A DNA stretch of 7,029 nt from JBQTJJ01 sp052387235 (GCA_052387235.1 JBQTJJ010000179.1:1-7029); one strand, 5' to 3'; shown: positions 1 through 5,780, counted from the stretch's first letter. Notes: generated by a model not told the origin, from the sequence alone. Numbers and translations: made by a program.

Positions 1-296
1 AAGATGCGGGTGCCGCGGGGCTGCTGGGCGTCGTTGATGAGCACGGCCGCGTTCTCGTCGAAGCGGATGTAGCTCCCGTCGGGCCTGCGCTTCTCCTTCT
101 TGGTGCGGACGACCACGCACTTCACGACGTCGCCCTTCTTCACCGCCGCTCCCGGGATGGCGTCCTTCACGGTGGCGACGAAGACGTCGCCGATCGAGGC
201 GTACCGGCGCTTGGAGCCGCCCAGCACCTTGATGCAGAGGACCTCCTTGGCGCCGGAGTTGTCGGCCACGCGCAGCCGTGACTCCTGCTGGATCAT
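1..296 (-). CDS. rplN: 50S ribosomal protein L14 (5' part, cut by window edge)
   Basis: L14 is a small-beta-barrel protein of the large subunit. It binds 23S rRNA at the subunit interface, contributes to an intersubunit bridge, and in other bacteria is the docking site for the silencing factor RsfS. The 98 complete codons visible begin MIQQESRLRVADNSGAKEVL and contain the family hallmarks: ADNSGA at residues 11-16, the basic GGSKRRYA stretch near 26-33, GDVFVATVKDA at 36-46, VKKGDVVKCVVVRTKKE at 52-68, and RFDENAAVLI at 78-87. The family is about 122 residues, so roughly 24 C-terminal residues lie beyond position 1. The ATG overlaps the rpsQ stop by four bases (ATGA), with a modest GGAG eight bases upstream. 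It is therefore probably translated by coupling to rpsQ. Nothing in the visible part is abnormal. Confidence 0.97.
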   Translation of the reverse strand, partial: MIQQESRLRVADNSGAKEVLCIKVLGGSKRRYASIGDVFVATVKDAIPGAAVKKGDVVKCVVVRTKKEKRRPDGSYIRFDENAAVLINDAQQPRGTRI

Positions 297-589
297 CGGG
301 CCCGCTCCAGGACCTCGACGACCCGCCAGCGCTTCAACTTCGACAGGGGCCGGGTCTCCTCGATGCGCACCCGGTCGCCCACCTTGACGTCGTTCTCCTC
401 GTCATGGGCGTAGAGGCGCTTGGTGCGCTGGACCGTCTTGGCGTAGCGGGCGTGGCGCACCTGGTCGATCACGGCCACCACCGCCGTCTTGGCCATGGCG
501 CTCGAGACGACCGTGCCCTCGCGCTGCTTGCGCGCCGAGTCGGTCTTGGCGGGGGCGGTGCTGGTGCTGTCGGGGGTGGCATCAGCCAC
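293..589 (-). CDS. rpsQ: 30S ribosomal protein S17, with short N-terminal extension
   Basis: S17 is an OB-fold primary binder of 16S rRNA that acts early in 30S assembly. The product is 98 residues. The core runs from about residue 22 (QREGTVVSSAMAKTAVVAV) through YAHDEENDVKVGDRVRIEETRPLSKLKRWRVVEVLE. It includes the family signature GDRVRIEETRPLS at 71-83. The first 20 or so residues, rich in Ala, Thr, Ser and Asp, lie outside the usual 80-90 residue fold. I chose the GTG at 589 because a strong AGGAGGT (595-601) sits five bases upstream. An ATG farther upstream at 616 would lie deep inside rpmC without such a site. The start overlaps the end of rpmC by eight bases and the stop overlaps rplN by four, indicating translational coupling on both sides. 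Confidence 0.96.
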   Translation of the reverse strand: MADATPDSTSTAPAKTDSARKQREGTVVSSAMAKTAVVAVIDQVRHARYAKTVQRTKRLYAHDEENDVKVGDRVRIEETRPLSKLKRWRVVEVLERAR

Positions 590-830
590 GGCGGACCTCC
601 TCGGCTCGTGCTGCATCGGCCGCCTCGGCGGCCGCGATCTCGTGCTGGCGCAGGATGGTGTGCATCCGGGCCACGTCCTTGCGCAGCTGGCCCAGGCGGG
701 ACGAGTTGTCGAGCTGGCCCGTGACGTGCTGGAAGCGCAGGTTGAACAGCTCCTGCTTTGCCTCGTCGAGGCGCGTCTCCAGCTCGTCCGCGGTCATGTC
801 GCGCAGCTCGCGCGAGCGGGCGGTGGCCAT
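582..830 (-). CDS. rpmC: 50S ribosomal protein L29
   Basis: L29 is a small helical-hairpin protein of the large subunit. It sits beside L23 at the mouth of the peptide exit tunnel, where nascent-chain factors dock. The 82-residue product reads MATARSRELRDMTADELETR, then LDEAKQELFNLRFQHVTGQLDNSSRLGQLRKDVARMHTIL. This contains the family's two helices and the diagnostic LFNLRFQ...GQL and R.DVAR..TIL segments. Bacterial L29 is usually 60-75 residues. Here about 18 residues rich in Ala and Glu (positions 65-82) extend the C terminus. The ATG shares one base with the rplP stop (TGATG). Two copies of GGAGGT in tandem (834-845) precede it, three and nine bases away. The stop lies eight bases inside rpsQ. 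Confidence 0.96.
   Translation of the reverse strand: MATARSRELRDMTADELETRLDEAKQELFNLRFQHVTGQLDNSSRLGQLRKDVARMHTILRQHEIAAAEAADAARAEEVRRG
595..601 (-). promoter_or_regulatory. Shine-Dalgarno of rpsQ (decides GTG start)
   Basis: On the minus strand AGGAGGT lies five bases before the GTG at 589, inside the last codons of rpmC. It is one of the best matches to the anti-SD sequence in the window and fixes the GTG rather than the upstream ATG as the rpsQ start. Confidence 0.8.
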
Positions 831-1255
831 CAGACCTCCACCTCCTGGTCGCGCCGGACCACGAACCGGGCCTTGATGGGCAGCTTCTGGATGGCCCGCT
901 CCATGGCGGCCCGGGCCAGCTCCTCGCCCACGCCCGCCAGCTCGAACATGATGCGGCCGGGCTTGACGACGGCGACCCAGTGCTCGGGGTTGCCCTTGCC
1001 CGAGCCCATGCGGGTCTCGGCCGGCTTGGCCGTGACGGGCTTGTCGGGGAAGACCCGGATCCACACCTTGCCGCCGCGCTTGACGTGGCGGGTCATGGCG
1101 ATTCGGGCCGCCTCGATCTGGCGGGCCGTGATCCATCCCGGCTCCAGGGCCTGCACCCCGTAGTCGCCGAAAGTGACGGCGGTGCCGCCCTTGGCCTTGC
1201 CGGACAGCCGGCCGCGCTGCTGCTTGCGGTGCCGGACCTTCCTGGGCATCAACAC
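830..1255 (-). CDS. rplP: 50S ribosomal protein L16
   Basis: L16 binds 23S rRNA near the A-site and central protuberance, helps position A-site tRNA, and joins late in 50S assembly. The product is 141 residues, the normal size. It begins MLMPRKVRHRKQQRGR, the standard L16 N terminus. It continues through GDYGVQALEPGWITARQIEAARIAMTRHVKRGGKVWIRVFPDKPVTAKPAETRMGSGKGNPEHWVAVVKPGRIMFELAGV. The PAETRMGSGKG loop (residues 78-88) includes the arginine equivalent to E. coli Arg81, which is hydroxylated in some bacteria. The start is GTG at 1255 rather than the in-frame ATG two codons later. The N-terminal M-L-x-P-R is conserved in the family, and CGAGGT (1262-1267) is six bases upstream of the GTG. 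A 28-nt gap separates it from rpsC, the longest within the packed block. Confidence 0.97.
   Translation of the reverse strand: MLMPRKVRHRKQQRGRLSGKAKGGTAVTFGDYGVQALEPGWITARQIEAARIAMTRHVKRGGKVWIRVFPDKPVTAKPAETRMGSGKGNPEHWVAVVKPGRIMFELAGVGEELARAAMERAIQKLPIKARFVVRRDQEVEV
834..845 (-). promoter_or_regulatory. Tandem double Shine-Dalgarno before rpmC
   Basis: The minus strand carries GGAGGTGGAGGT, two perfect SD hexamers back to back, ending three bases before the rpmC ATG. The upstream copy has the better spacing (nine bases). The same bases encode the Glu-Val-Glu-Val that closes L16, so coding and initiation functions overlap. Confidence 0.65.
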
Positions 1256-1261
1256 GGCGGG

Positions 1262-1267
1262 ACCTCG
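1262..1267 (-). promoter_or_regulatory. Shine-Dalgarno of rplP (decides GTG start)
   Basis: CGAGGT on the minus strand is six bases from the GTG at 1255 and twelve from the ATG at 1249. The spacing favours the GTG, which also restores the conserved L16 N terminus. Confidence 0.65.
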
Positions 1268-1283
1268 CAGGTGACCGGGACCA

Positions 1284-2219
1284 TCAGTCGGTCTCCTTGC
1301 GGAAGTGGGGAGCCTCGTGGTGCTCGCGGGTGCGGCGCTCGATCTCCTCCTCCTCGGCGAGGAGGCGTTCGATGTCGGGATCGACCTCGGGCAGGATCGG
1401 CTTGGCTTCCGCCGCCTCGCCCGGCTCGGCCCCTTCCTCGACGGCAGCGGGGACGGCGCCCGGCTCGCCCAGCTCGGGCCGGCGGCGCCCGCCGCCGGCG
1501 GAGATGATGCGCCGGGGCCGGCCCTGGCCGGACGTCTCGCCCACCGCCATGGCCGCCTCTCGGCTGATCTTGTCCTCGGTGGAGATCTTGTAGGGGAGGA
1601 TGTCGCCCTTGTAGATCCACACCTTCACGCCGATGCGGCCGAAGGTGGTCTTGGCCTCGCGGAAGCCGTAGTCGATGTCGGCCCGCAGGGTGTGCAGCGG
1701 GACCCGGCCCTCGCGGTAGGCCTCACGGCGTGCCATCTCGGAGCCACCCAGGCGCCCGGCGCACTGGACGCGGATGCCCTGGGCGCCGGCCTTCTGCACC
1801 GTCTGGACGGCCCGCTTCATGGCCCGGCGGAAGCTGACCCGGCCCGCCAGCTGGTCGGCGATGCCCTGGGCGATCAGCGCCGCGTCGAGCTCGGGCTGCT
1901 TGATCTCCTGGATGTTCAGCTGGACCTTGGGGTTCTTGGTGATCCGGGCCAGCTCGGTGCGGAGTCGGTCGGCCTCGGCCCCCCGCCGGCCGATCACGAT
2001 GCCGGGCCGGGCGGTGTGCAGGTCGATCCGGAGGCGGTCCCGCGTGCGCTCGACCTCGACCCGGCTCACGGCGGCGCGCTCCAGCTGCTTGGTGAGGTAG
2101 TCCCGGATCTTCCAGTCCTCGATCACCTGCGCCTGGTAGTCGCGGTCGTTGAACCAGCGCGACTTCCAATCGGTGGTGACGCCGAGGCGGAACCCGTAGG
2201 GGTTGACCTTCTGGCCCAT
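1284..2219 (-). CDS. rpsC: 30S ribosomal protein S3, with long acidic C-terminal extension
   Basis: S3 lies in the head of the 30S subunit at the mRNA entry channel, where with S4 and S5 it contributes to mRNA helicase activity. The product has 311 residues, against 233 in E. coli. It opens MGQKVNPYGFRLGVTTDWKS. The type-II KH domain shows its GxxG loop as VIGRRGAEADRLR (GRRG at 77-80). The C-terminal S3 domain is recognisable in GIRVQCAGRLGGSEMARREAYREGRVPLHTLRADIDYGFREAKTTFGRIGVKVWIYKGD (about 148-206). The remaining ~105 residues are not part of the conserved fold: first a basic Gly/Arg patch (GRPRRIISAGGGRRR, 233-247), then a Glu/Ala/Pro-rich acidic stretch with about twenty acidic residues. 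AAGGA six bases before the ATG supports the start, which shares one base with the rplV stop (TGATG). Confidence 0.97.
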   Translation of the reverse strand: MGQKVNPYGFRLGVTTDWKSRWFNDRDYQAQVIEDWKIRDYLTKQLERAAVSRVEVERTRDRLRIDLHTARPGIVIGRRGAEADRLRTELARITKNPKVQLNIQEIKQPELDAALIAQGIADQLAGRVSFRRAMKRAVQTVQKAGAQGIRVQCAGRLGGSEMARREAYREGRVPLHTLRADIDYGFREAKTTFGRIGVKVWIYKGDILPYKISTEDKISREAAMAVGETSGQGRPRRIISAGGGRRRPELGEPGAVPAAVEEGAEPGEAAEAKPILPEVDPDIERLLAEEEEIERRTREHHEAPHFRKETD

Positions 2220-2932
2220 CAGCCTTCCTTCTCCTCGTCGGGTGCGGCGGTGGCGCCGGCGCCCGAATCGCTGTCGTCGCCGGCGGCGCCGGCCGTCGCC
2301 TCGGCGCCCGTGCCGTCCGCAGCCGTCGCTTCCGTCACCGTCTCGGTGGCAGCCGTCTCCTCCGTCGAGATCCCGGTGGCCGGCGCCTCCTCCACCGGCT
2401 CCGGAGCCGGTGTGGCGGCCGTCGTCGCGGCAGCCTCGGGTGCGGGCGCGGTACCGGGGCGCTGCTCGTCGCGGCGCGTGCGCCGGCCCTGCCGCCCGCC
2501 GGCCACGCGCCGGGCCCGGCGGTTGCCGGCCTCCGCCGCCTGCCGGGCCCGGAGGCGGTTGAGCCGCTCCTCGGGCAGGCGGCTCACGATCACGGTGATG
2601 TGGCAGCTGCGCTTGCGGATCCGTGTGGCCCGGCCGCGGGCCCGCGGACGCCACCGCTTGGCGGTTGGCCCCTCGTCGGCGTAGCAGGCCGACACGAACA
2701 GCTCCTCGGGGTCGAGCCCGTCGTTGTTCTCGGCGTTGGCGATGGCCGAGCCCAGGAGCTTGCCCACCAGCAGCGCCGCGTCCCGCTCGCACAGGGCCAG
2801 CGTGTCGCGGGCCCGGCCGACCTCCTGGCCGCGGATCAGGTCGAGGACCTGGCGCACCTTGTAGGCCGACACACCCTCGTTGCGGAGGACGGCGCGGGTG
2901 CCCTCACGCTCGTTCGTCTTGGGACCGGGCAC
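2219..2932 (-). CDS. rplV: 50S ribosomal protein L22, with bipartite basic-then-acidic tail
   Basis: L22 is an early-assembly 23S rRNA binder. Its long beta-hairpin reaches into the peptide exit tunnel, where mutations alter macrolide response in other bacteria. The product is 237 residues, about twice the usual 110-120. The core spans about 1-117 (RAVLRNEGVSAYKVRQVLDLIRG near 13-35, GSAIANAENN at 61-70). The tunnel hairpin is GPTAKRWRPRARGRATRIRKRSCHITVIVS (88-117). Residues ~118-158 are strongly basic. Residues ~159-237 are Ala/Thr/Glu/Pro-rich with 17 acidic residues and a single lysine. Actinobacterial L22 proteins often carry Ala-rich tails, but this one is long and sharply divided by charge. 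The GTG start follows the rpsS stop with no gap (TAGGTG). GGGAGG (2939-2944) sits six bases before it. Confidence 0.96.
   Translation of the reverse strand: MPGPKTNEREGTRAVLRNEGVSAYKVRQVLDLIRGQEVGRARDTLALCERDAALLVGKLLGSAIANAENNDGLDPEELFVSACYADEGPTAKRWRPRARGRATRIRKRSCHITVIVSRLPEERLNRLRARQAAEAGNRRARRVAGGRQGRRTRRDEQRPGTAPAPEAAATTAATPAPEPVEEAPATGISTEETAATETVTEATAADGTGAEATAGAAGDDSDSGAGATAAPDEEKEG
2393..2412. repeat. 20-bp perfect palindrome inside rplV tail
   Basis: The 20 bases are identical to their own reverse complement. The core is CCGGAG/CTCCGG flanked by CACCGG/CCGGTG. In mRNA it would form an eight-pair stem with a CCGG loop. It lies in the Pro/Glu-rich tail of L22, where few codons are used repeatedly, so chance is a real possibility. 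Confidence 0.5.
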
Positions 2933-3211
2933 CTATCGCCTCCCGGCCCGTTCCTGGCCGGCGTGGTACCGGAAGGTCCGCGTGGGAGCGAACTCGCCCA
3001 GCTTGTGGCCCACCATCGACTCGGTGATGTAGACGGGCACGTGCTTGCGGCCGTCGTGGACGGCGATGGTGTGACCCACCATGTCGGGGATGATCGTGGA
3101 GCGCCGCGACCAGGTCTTGATCACGCGCTTCTCGTTGGCCGCGTTGAGCACGTCGACCTTCTTGAGCAGGTGGTCGTCGACGAACGGGCCCTTCTTGAGA
3201 CTGCGGGGCAT
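2933..3211 (-). CDS. rpsS: 30S ribosomal protein S19
   Basis: S19 sits at the top of the 30S head, pairs with S13, and contacts 16S rRNA and the intersubunit bridge to the 50S central protuberance. The 92-residue product matches the family's normal length. It begins MPRSLKKGPFVDDHLLKKVD. It carries the conserved VIKTWSRRSTIIPDMVGHTIAVHDGRKHVPVYITESMVGHKLGEFAPTRTFRYH (30-83), covering the whole domain and the PROSITE-type signature in its second half. The ATG lies six bases after the rplB stop. A strong GGAGGT (3220-3225) eight bases upstream overlaps that stop codon, so ribosomes ending L2 can reinitiate here. The stop TAG abuts the rplV GTG. Nothing unusual is visible. Confidence 0.98.
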   Translation of the reverse strand: MPRSLKKGPFVDDHLLKKVDVLNAANEKRVIKTWSRRSTIIPDMVGHTIAVHDGRKHVPVYITESMVGHKLGEFAPTRTFRYHAGQERAGRR

Positions 3212-3217
3212 TGCCGG

Positions 3218-4054
3218 TTACCTCCGTGCGCCGCGGGTGCGACGCCGCCGGACGATGAGCTTCTCGGATTCCTTGTTCTTGTCGCGGGTGCGGCCCTCGG
3301 GCTTGCCCCAGGGCGACACCGGGTGGCGCCCGCCCGAGGACTTGCCCTCGCCGCCGCCCAGCGGGTGGTCGACGGGGTTCATGGCCACACCGCGGGTCTG
3401 GGGCCGCACGCCCTTCCAGCGGCTGCGGCCGGCCTTTCCGATCTTCACCAGCTCGGCCTCGGCATTGCCGACCTCGCCGATGGTGCCGCGGCAGTCGATG
3501 GGCACCCGGCGCATCTCGGTGGAGGGCAGGCGCAGGGTGGCGAAGTCGCCCTCCTTGGCCACGAGCTGGACGCTCATGCCGGCGCCGCGGGCGAGCTTGC
3601 CGCCGCCGCCCGGCCGCAGCTCCACGTTGTGGATGGTGGTACCGACCGGGATGTAGCGGAGGGGCAGGGCGTTGCCGGGGCGGATCTCCGACCCCTGCCC
3701 GCTCTGCAGCACGTCGCCCACGCCGACCCGGTTGGGCGCCAGGATGTAGCGCTTCTCCCCGTCGACGTAGTGGAGCAGGGCGATGCGGGCGTTGCGGTTG
3801 GGGTCGTACTCGATGGTCGCGACCTTGGCGGGGATGCCGTCCTTGTTCCGCCTGAAGTCCACGATGCGGTACTGCTGCTTGTGGCCACCACCGCGGTGGC
3901 GCGCCGTCTTGCGGCCGTAGCTGTTGCGGCCGCCGGTCTTGGGCTTGGGGCCGAGCAGGCTCTTCTCGGGCCGGTCCGTCGTGATGTCGGAGAAGTCCGA
4001 CACCGTCTGGAACCGCCGGCCGGCACTGGTGGGCTTGCGCTTGCGAAGGGGCAT
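3218..4054 (-). CDS. rplB: 50S ribosomal protein L2, with His-to-Leu change in HPHGGGEG motif
   Basis: L2 is among the most conserved ribosomal proteins. It binds 23S rRNA, forms an intersubunit bridge, and supports subunit association and the peptidyl-transferase centre. The product is 278 residues, the usual length. The start MPLRKRKPTSAGRRFQTVSDF is the actinobacterial-type N terminus. An in-frame extension to 4102 exists but would run back through rplW and is unsupported. The N-terminal RNA-binding part includes YGRKTARHRGGGHKQQYRIVDFRRNK (46-71) and EYDPNRNARIALLHYVDGEKRYILAP (82-107). The C-terminal part includes WKGVRPQTRGVAMNPVDH (213-230). There the usual HPHGGGEG reads HPLGGGEG: H230 is kept and residue 232 is Leu (codon 3359-3361, CTG). 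The last dozen residues are almost all Arg or Lys. The SD is weak, and the start lies 16 bases after rplW. Confidence 0.98.
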   Translation of the reverse strand: MPLRKRKPTSAGRRFQTVSDFSDITTDRPEKSLLGPKPKTGGRNSYGRKTARHRGGGHKQQYRIVDFRRNKDGIPAKVATIEYDPNRNARIALLHYVDGEKRYILAPNRVGVGDVLQSGQGSEIRPGNALPLRYIPVGTTIHNVELRPGGGGKLARGAGMSVQLVAKEGDFATLRLPSTEMRRVPIDCRGTIGEVGNAEAELVKIGKAGRSRWKGVRPQTRGVAMNPVDHPLGGGEGKSSGGRHPVSPWGKPEGRTRDKNKESEKLIVRRRRTRGARR

Positions 4055-4070
4055 GGTCCGTTCCCGCCTG

Positions 4071-4361
4071 TCAGCTCTCGAACAGATCGATGCGGTCTTC
4101 ACCGGCGAGGGTGACGATCGCCCGCTTGGTGTCTGGGCGCTTGCCGAACGTGGCCTGGCGCCGGTTCCGCTTCCGCTTGCCCTTGCGGTTCAGGGTGTTC
4201 ACATTGGTGACCCGCACGTTGAAGATCGACTCCACCGCCTGGCGGATCTCGGTCTTGTTGGCCCGGGGATCGACGACGAACGTGTACACGCCGTCCTCGA
4301 GCAGGGCGTACGACTTCTCCGACACCACGGGCCGCAGGATGACATCGCGGGGATCCCTCAC
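4071..4361 (-). CDS. rplW: 50S ribosomal protein L23
   Basis: L23 binds 23S rRNA domain III and stands beside L29 at the tunnel exit, where it docks signal recognition particle and trigger factor. The product is 96 residues, a normal length. It reads VRDPRDVILRPVVSEKSYAL (start Val read as Met), then DGVYTFVVDPRANKTEIRQAVESIFNVRVTNVNTLNRKGKRKRN. This is the classic L23 pattern of D.I..P..SEKS, F.V...ANK..I..A.E..F.V.V..VNT and a basic loop. The open frame continues upstream inside rplD, but the GTG at 4361 restores the family N terminus, and GGGAGG (4368-4373) precedes it by six bases. The GTG overlaps the rplD stop by four bases (GTGA), so translation is likely coupled. Confidence 0.97.
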   Translation of the reverse strand: MRDPRDVILRPVVSEKSYALLEDGVYTFVVDPRANKTEIRQAVESIFNVRVTNVNTLNRKGKRKRNRRQATFGKRPDTKRAIVTLAGEDRIDLFES

Positions 4362-5080
4362 TGGGTGCCTCCCTCGGCCTCGGTGGTGGCGGCCTCGGTG
4401 GTGGCGGCCTCGGCTGCCGGCGTCTCCGGCGCAGCTGGGGCCTCGGGGGCCGGAGCCGGCTTCGCCCGCTCGGGGCCGCTGGGCAGGGTGGCGGCGGTGA
4501 ACACGACCCAGTCGCTGCACAGCACGTCGTAGGCGTTGAGGTCGCCGGCGGGCAGGAGGTGCACGTCCGGGAGGTTGCGGAACGACTTGCGGGCCACGTC
4601 GTCGTCGGGGCCGAGGACCACGAGGGCCCGGCCCGTGATGCCCAGCGCCGCCAGCGCCGCCTTGGCCCCCTTGGTGCTGGGAGCATCGAAGCCCCAGCCC
4701 TCCACCACCACGACCCTGCCGTCCGCGGCCCGGTCCGACAGGGCCGAGCGCAGTGCGAGCTGCACCATCTTCTTGGGGGTGCGCTGCTTGTAGCTGCGGG
4801 GCTTGGGGCCGAGGGCGACGCCGCCGCCCGTCCACTGCGGGGACCGCGACGAGCCCTGGCGGGCCCGGCCGGTGCCCTTCTGCTTCCACGGCTTGGCGCC
4901 GCCGCCACGCACCTCGGCGCGGGTCTTGGTGGACTGGGTGCCGGCCCGGGCCGCGGCCAGCTGGGCCGTGACGACCTGGTGCATGACGGCGGTGTTGGGC
5001 GAGATGCCGAACACGGCGTCGTCGAGGTCGACCGAGGACGACCGGGAGCCGTCGGGCTTGCGCACGTCGACGGTGGCCAT
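4358..5080 (-). CDS. rplD: 50S ribosomal protein L4, with Ala/Glu/Pro-rich tail
   Basis: L4 is a primary 23S rRNA binder. Its extended loop lines the narrow part of the exit tunnel opposite L22. In E. coli it also represses its own S10 operon by binding the mRNA leader. The product is 240 residues; the family is usually 200-220. The tunnel loop is clear at about 55-105: AEVRGGGAKPWKQKGTGRAR, then QGSSRSPQWTGGGVALGPKPRSYKQRTPKKM. The globular part follows with VVVVEGWGFDAPSTKGAKAAL (123-143) and NLPDVHLLPAGDLNAYDVLCSDWVVFT (169-195). From about 205 onward the chain is a low-complexity Ala, Pro, Glu and Thr tail containing a short tandem repeat. The ATG at 5080 lies two bases after the rplC stop, with GGGGAGG (5089-5095) eight bases upstream. 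No L4-binding leader can be recognised here. Confidence 0.97.
   Translation of the reverse strand: MATVDVRKPDGSRSSSVDLDDAVFGISPNTAVMHQVVTAQLAAARAGTQSTKTRAEVRGGGAKPWKQKGTGRARQGSSRSPQWTGGGVALGPKPRSYKQRTPKKMVQLALRSALSDRAADGRVVVVEGWGFDAPSTKGAKAALAALGITGRALVVLGPDDDVARKSFRNLPDVHLLPAGDLNAYDVLCSDWVVFTAATLPSGPERAKPAPAPEAPAAPETPAAEAATTEAATTEAEGGTQ
4368..4373 (-). promoter_or_regulatory. Shine-Dalgarno of rplW (decides GTG start)
   Basis: GGGAGG on the minus strand lies six bases before the GTG at 4361, within the last codons of rplD. It supports the GTG as the real start of L23. Confidence 0.7.
4376..4413. repeat. 15-bp tandem repeat in the 3' end of rplD
   Basis: The plus-strand unit GGCCTCGGTGGTGGC occurs twice exactly (4376-4390 and 4391-4405), followed by eight bases of a third copy. 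On the coding strand it gives Ala-Ala-Thr-Thr-Glu repeated in the L4 tail. Fifteen bases is a multiple of three, so copy-number change would lengthen or shorten the tail without a frameshift. Confidence 0.85.
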
Positions 5081-5082
5081 GG

Positions 5083-5724
5083 CTACTTCCTCCCCTTCAC
5101 GGCGCCACGGATGAGCACGAGCCCGCCGCGGGGGCCCGGGATGGCGCCCTTCACCAGGAGCAGGTCGCGCTCGGCGTCCGCCTCCACCACCTCGAGGTTG
5201 AGGGTGGTGACCTGCTGGGAGCCCATCTGGCCCGCCATGCGCGTGCCCTTGAACACGCGGGCCGGCGTGGCGCAGGCGCCGATGGAGCCGGGGGCCCGGT
5301 GCTTCTTGTGGTTGCCGTGGGCCGCGCCCTGGCCCTTGAAGTTGTGGCGCTTCATCACGCCGGCGAAGCCCTTGCCCTTGCTGACGGCGGTGACGTCGAC
5401 CTTCTCGCCGGCCGCCAGCAGGTCGACCTTGAGCTCCTGGCCGACCTCGTAGCCGTTCGAGTCGTCGAGGCGCAGCTCCACCAGCCGCCGTCCCGGCTCC
5501 ACGCCGGCCTTGGCGAACTGGCCCGCCACCGGCTTGGTGAGACGGCCCGCCTTCACGGTGCCGAAGGTGACCTGCAGGGCCGAGTAGCCGTCCCGCTCGT
5601 TCGTCTTGACCCGGACGATGCGGACCGGCGGCACCTTGACGACCGTCACCGGGACGGCACGGTTCTCCGAGTCCCAGATCTGCGTCATGCCGACCTTCTC
5701 GCCGACGATCGCTTTGCTAGCCAT
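5083..5724 (-). CDS. rplC: 50S ribosomal protein L3
   Basis: L3 is one of the first proteins to bind 23S rRNA. Its long central loop reaches close to the peptidyl-transferase centre. The product is 213 residues, a typical length. It opens MASKAIVGEKVGMTQIWDSE, matching the family's G.K.GMTQ motif (8-15). It has SKGKGFAGVMKRHNFKGQGAAHGNHKKHRAPGSIGACATPARVFKGTRMAGQMG at 115-168, the conserved centre-facing loop. The glutamine that PrmB methylates in E. coli (Gln150) is Ala here, as expected outside proteobacteria. The frame stays open upstream to 5817 with GTG and ATG codons, but that stretch has no SD and no family similarity. The ATG at 5724 fits the family N terminus although its own SD is poor. 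A 184-nt gap precedes it. The stop lies two bases from rplD. Confidence 0.96.
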   Translation of the reverse strand: MASKAIVGEKVGMTQIWDSENRAVPVTVVKVPPVRIVRVKTNERDGYSALQVTFGTVKAGRLTKPVAGQFAKAGVEPGRRLVELRLDDSNGYEVGQELKVDLLAAGEKVDVTAVSKGKGFAGVMKRHNFKGQGAAHGNHKKHRAPGSIGACATPARVFKGTRMAGQMGSQQVTTLNLEVVEADAERDLLLVKGAIPGPRGGLVLIRGAVKGRK

Positions 5725-5750
5725 TCTGCGTTTGCCCTGTCTCACGCGAA

Positions 5751-5780
5751 CGCTCCGCTCGGGCGGTGCCCGGCGGAGCG
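5751..5780 (-). promoter_or_regulatory. Hairpin in rplC leader
   Basis: An eight-base stem (5751-5758 with 5773-5780, CGCTCCGC/GCGGAGCG) encloses a second four-base stem (5761-5764 with 5768-5771, GGGC/GCCC) around a three-base loop. Together they form a two-tier hairpin with a small bulge. It ends 26 bases before the rplC ATG and has no U-run after it. It could tune rplC translation or mRNA processing; the role is inferred only. Confidence 0.5.

Noticed and set aside
2247..2293. GGCGCC-type short inverted repeats in rplV tail
   Set aside because: Short and abundant in GC-rich Ala/Gly codons; nothing beyond composition.
278..2684. Several plus-strand open frames of 98-459 codons
   Set aside because: All are antisense to rpsQ, rpmC, rplP, rpsC and rplV, show no recognisable domains, and are explained by the codon bias of the real genes.
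4055..4102. Longer N terminus for L2
   Set aside because: It would overlap rplW and does not resemble L2. The ATG at 4054 gives the family N terminus.
2600..4114. A 504-codon open frame on the plus strand
   Set aside because: It lies antisense to rplV, rpsS and rplB, is Leu/Ala/Gly/Val-rich without any family motif, and is the expected mirror of GC-rich coding DNA. The minus-strand genes are certain.
4559..5452. A 297-codon plus-strand open frame
   Set aside because: Antisense to rplD and rplC with no motif; a composition shadow.
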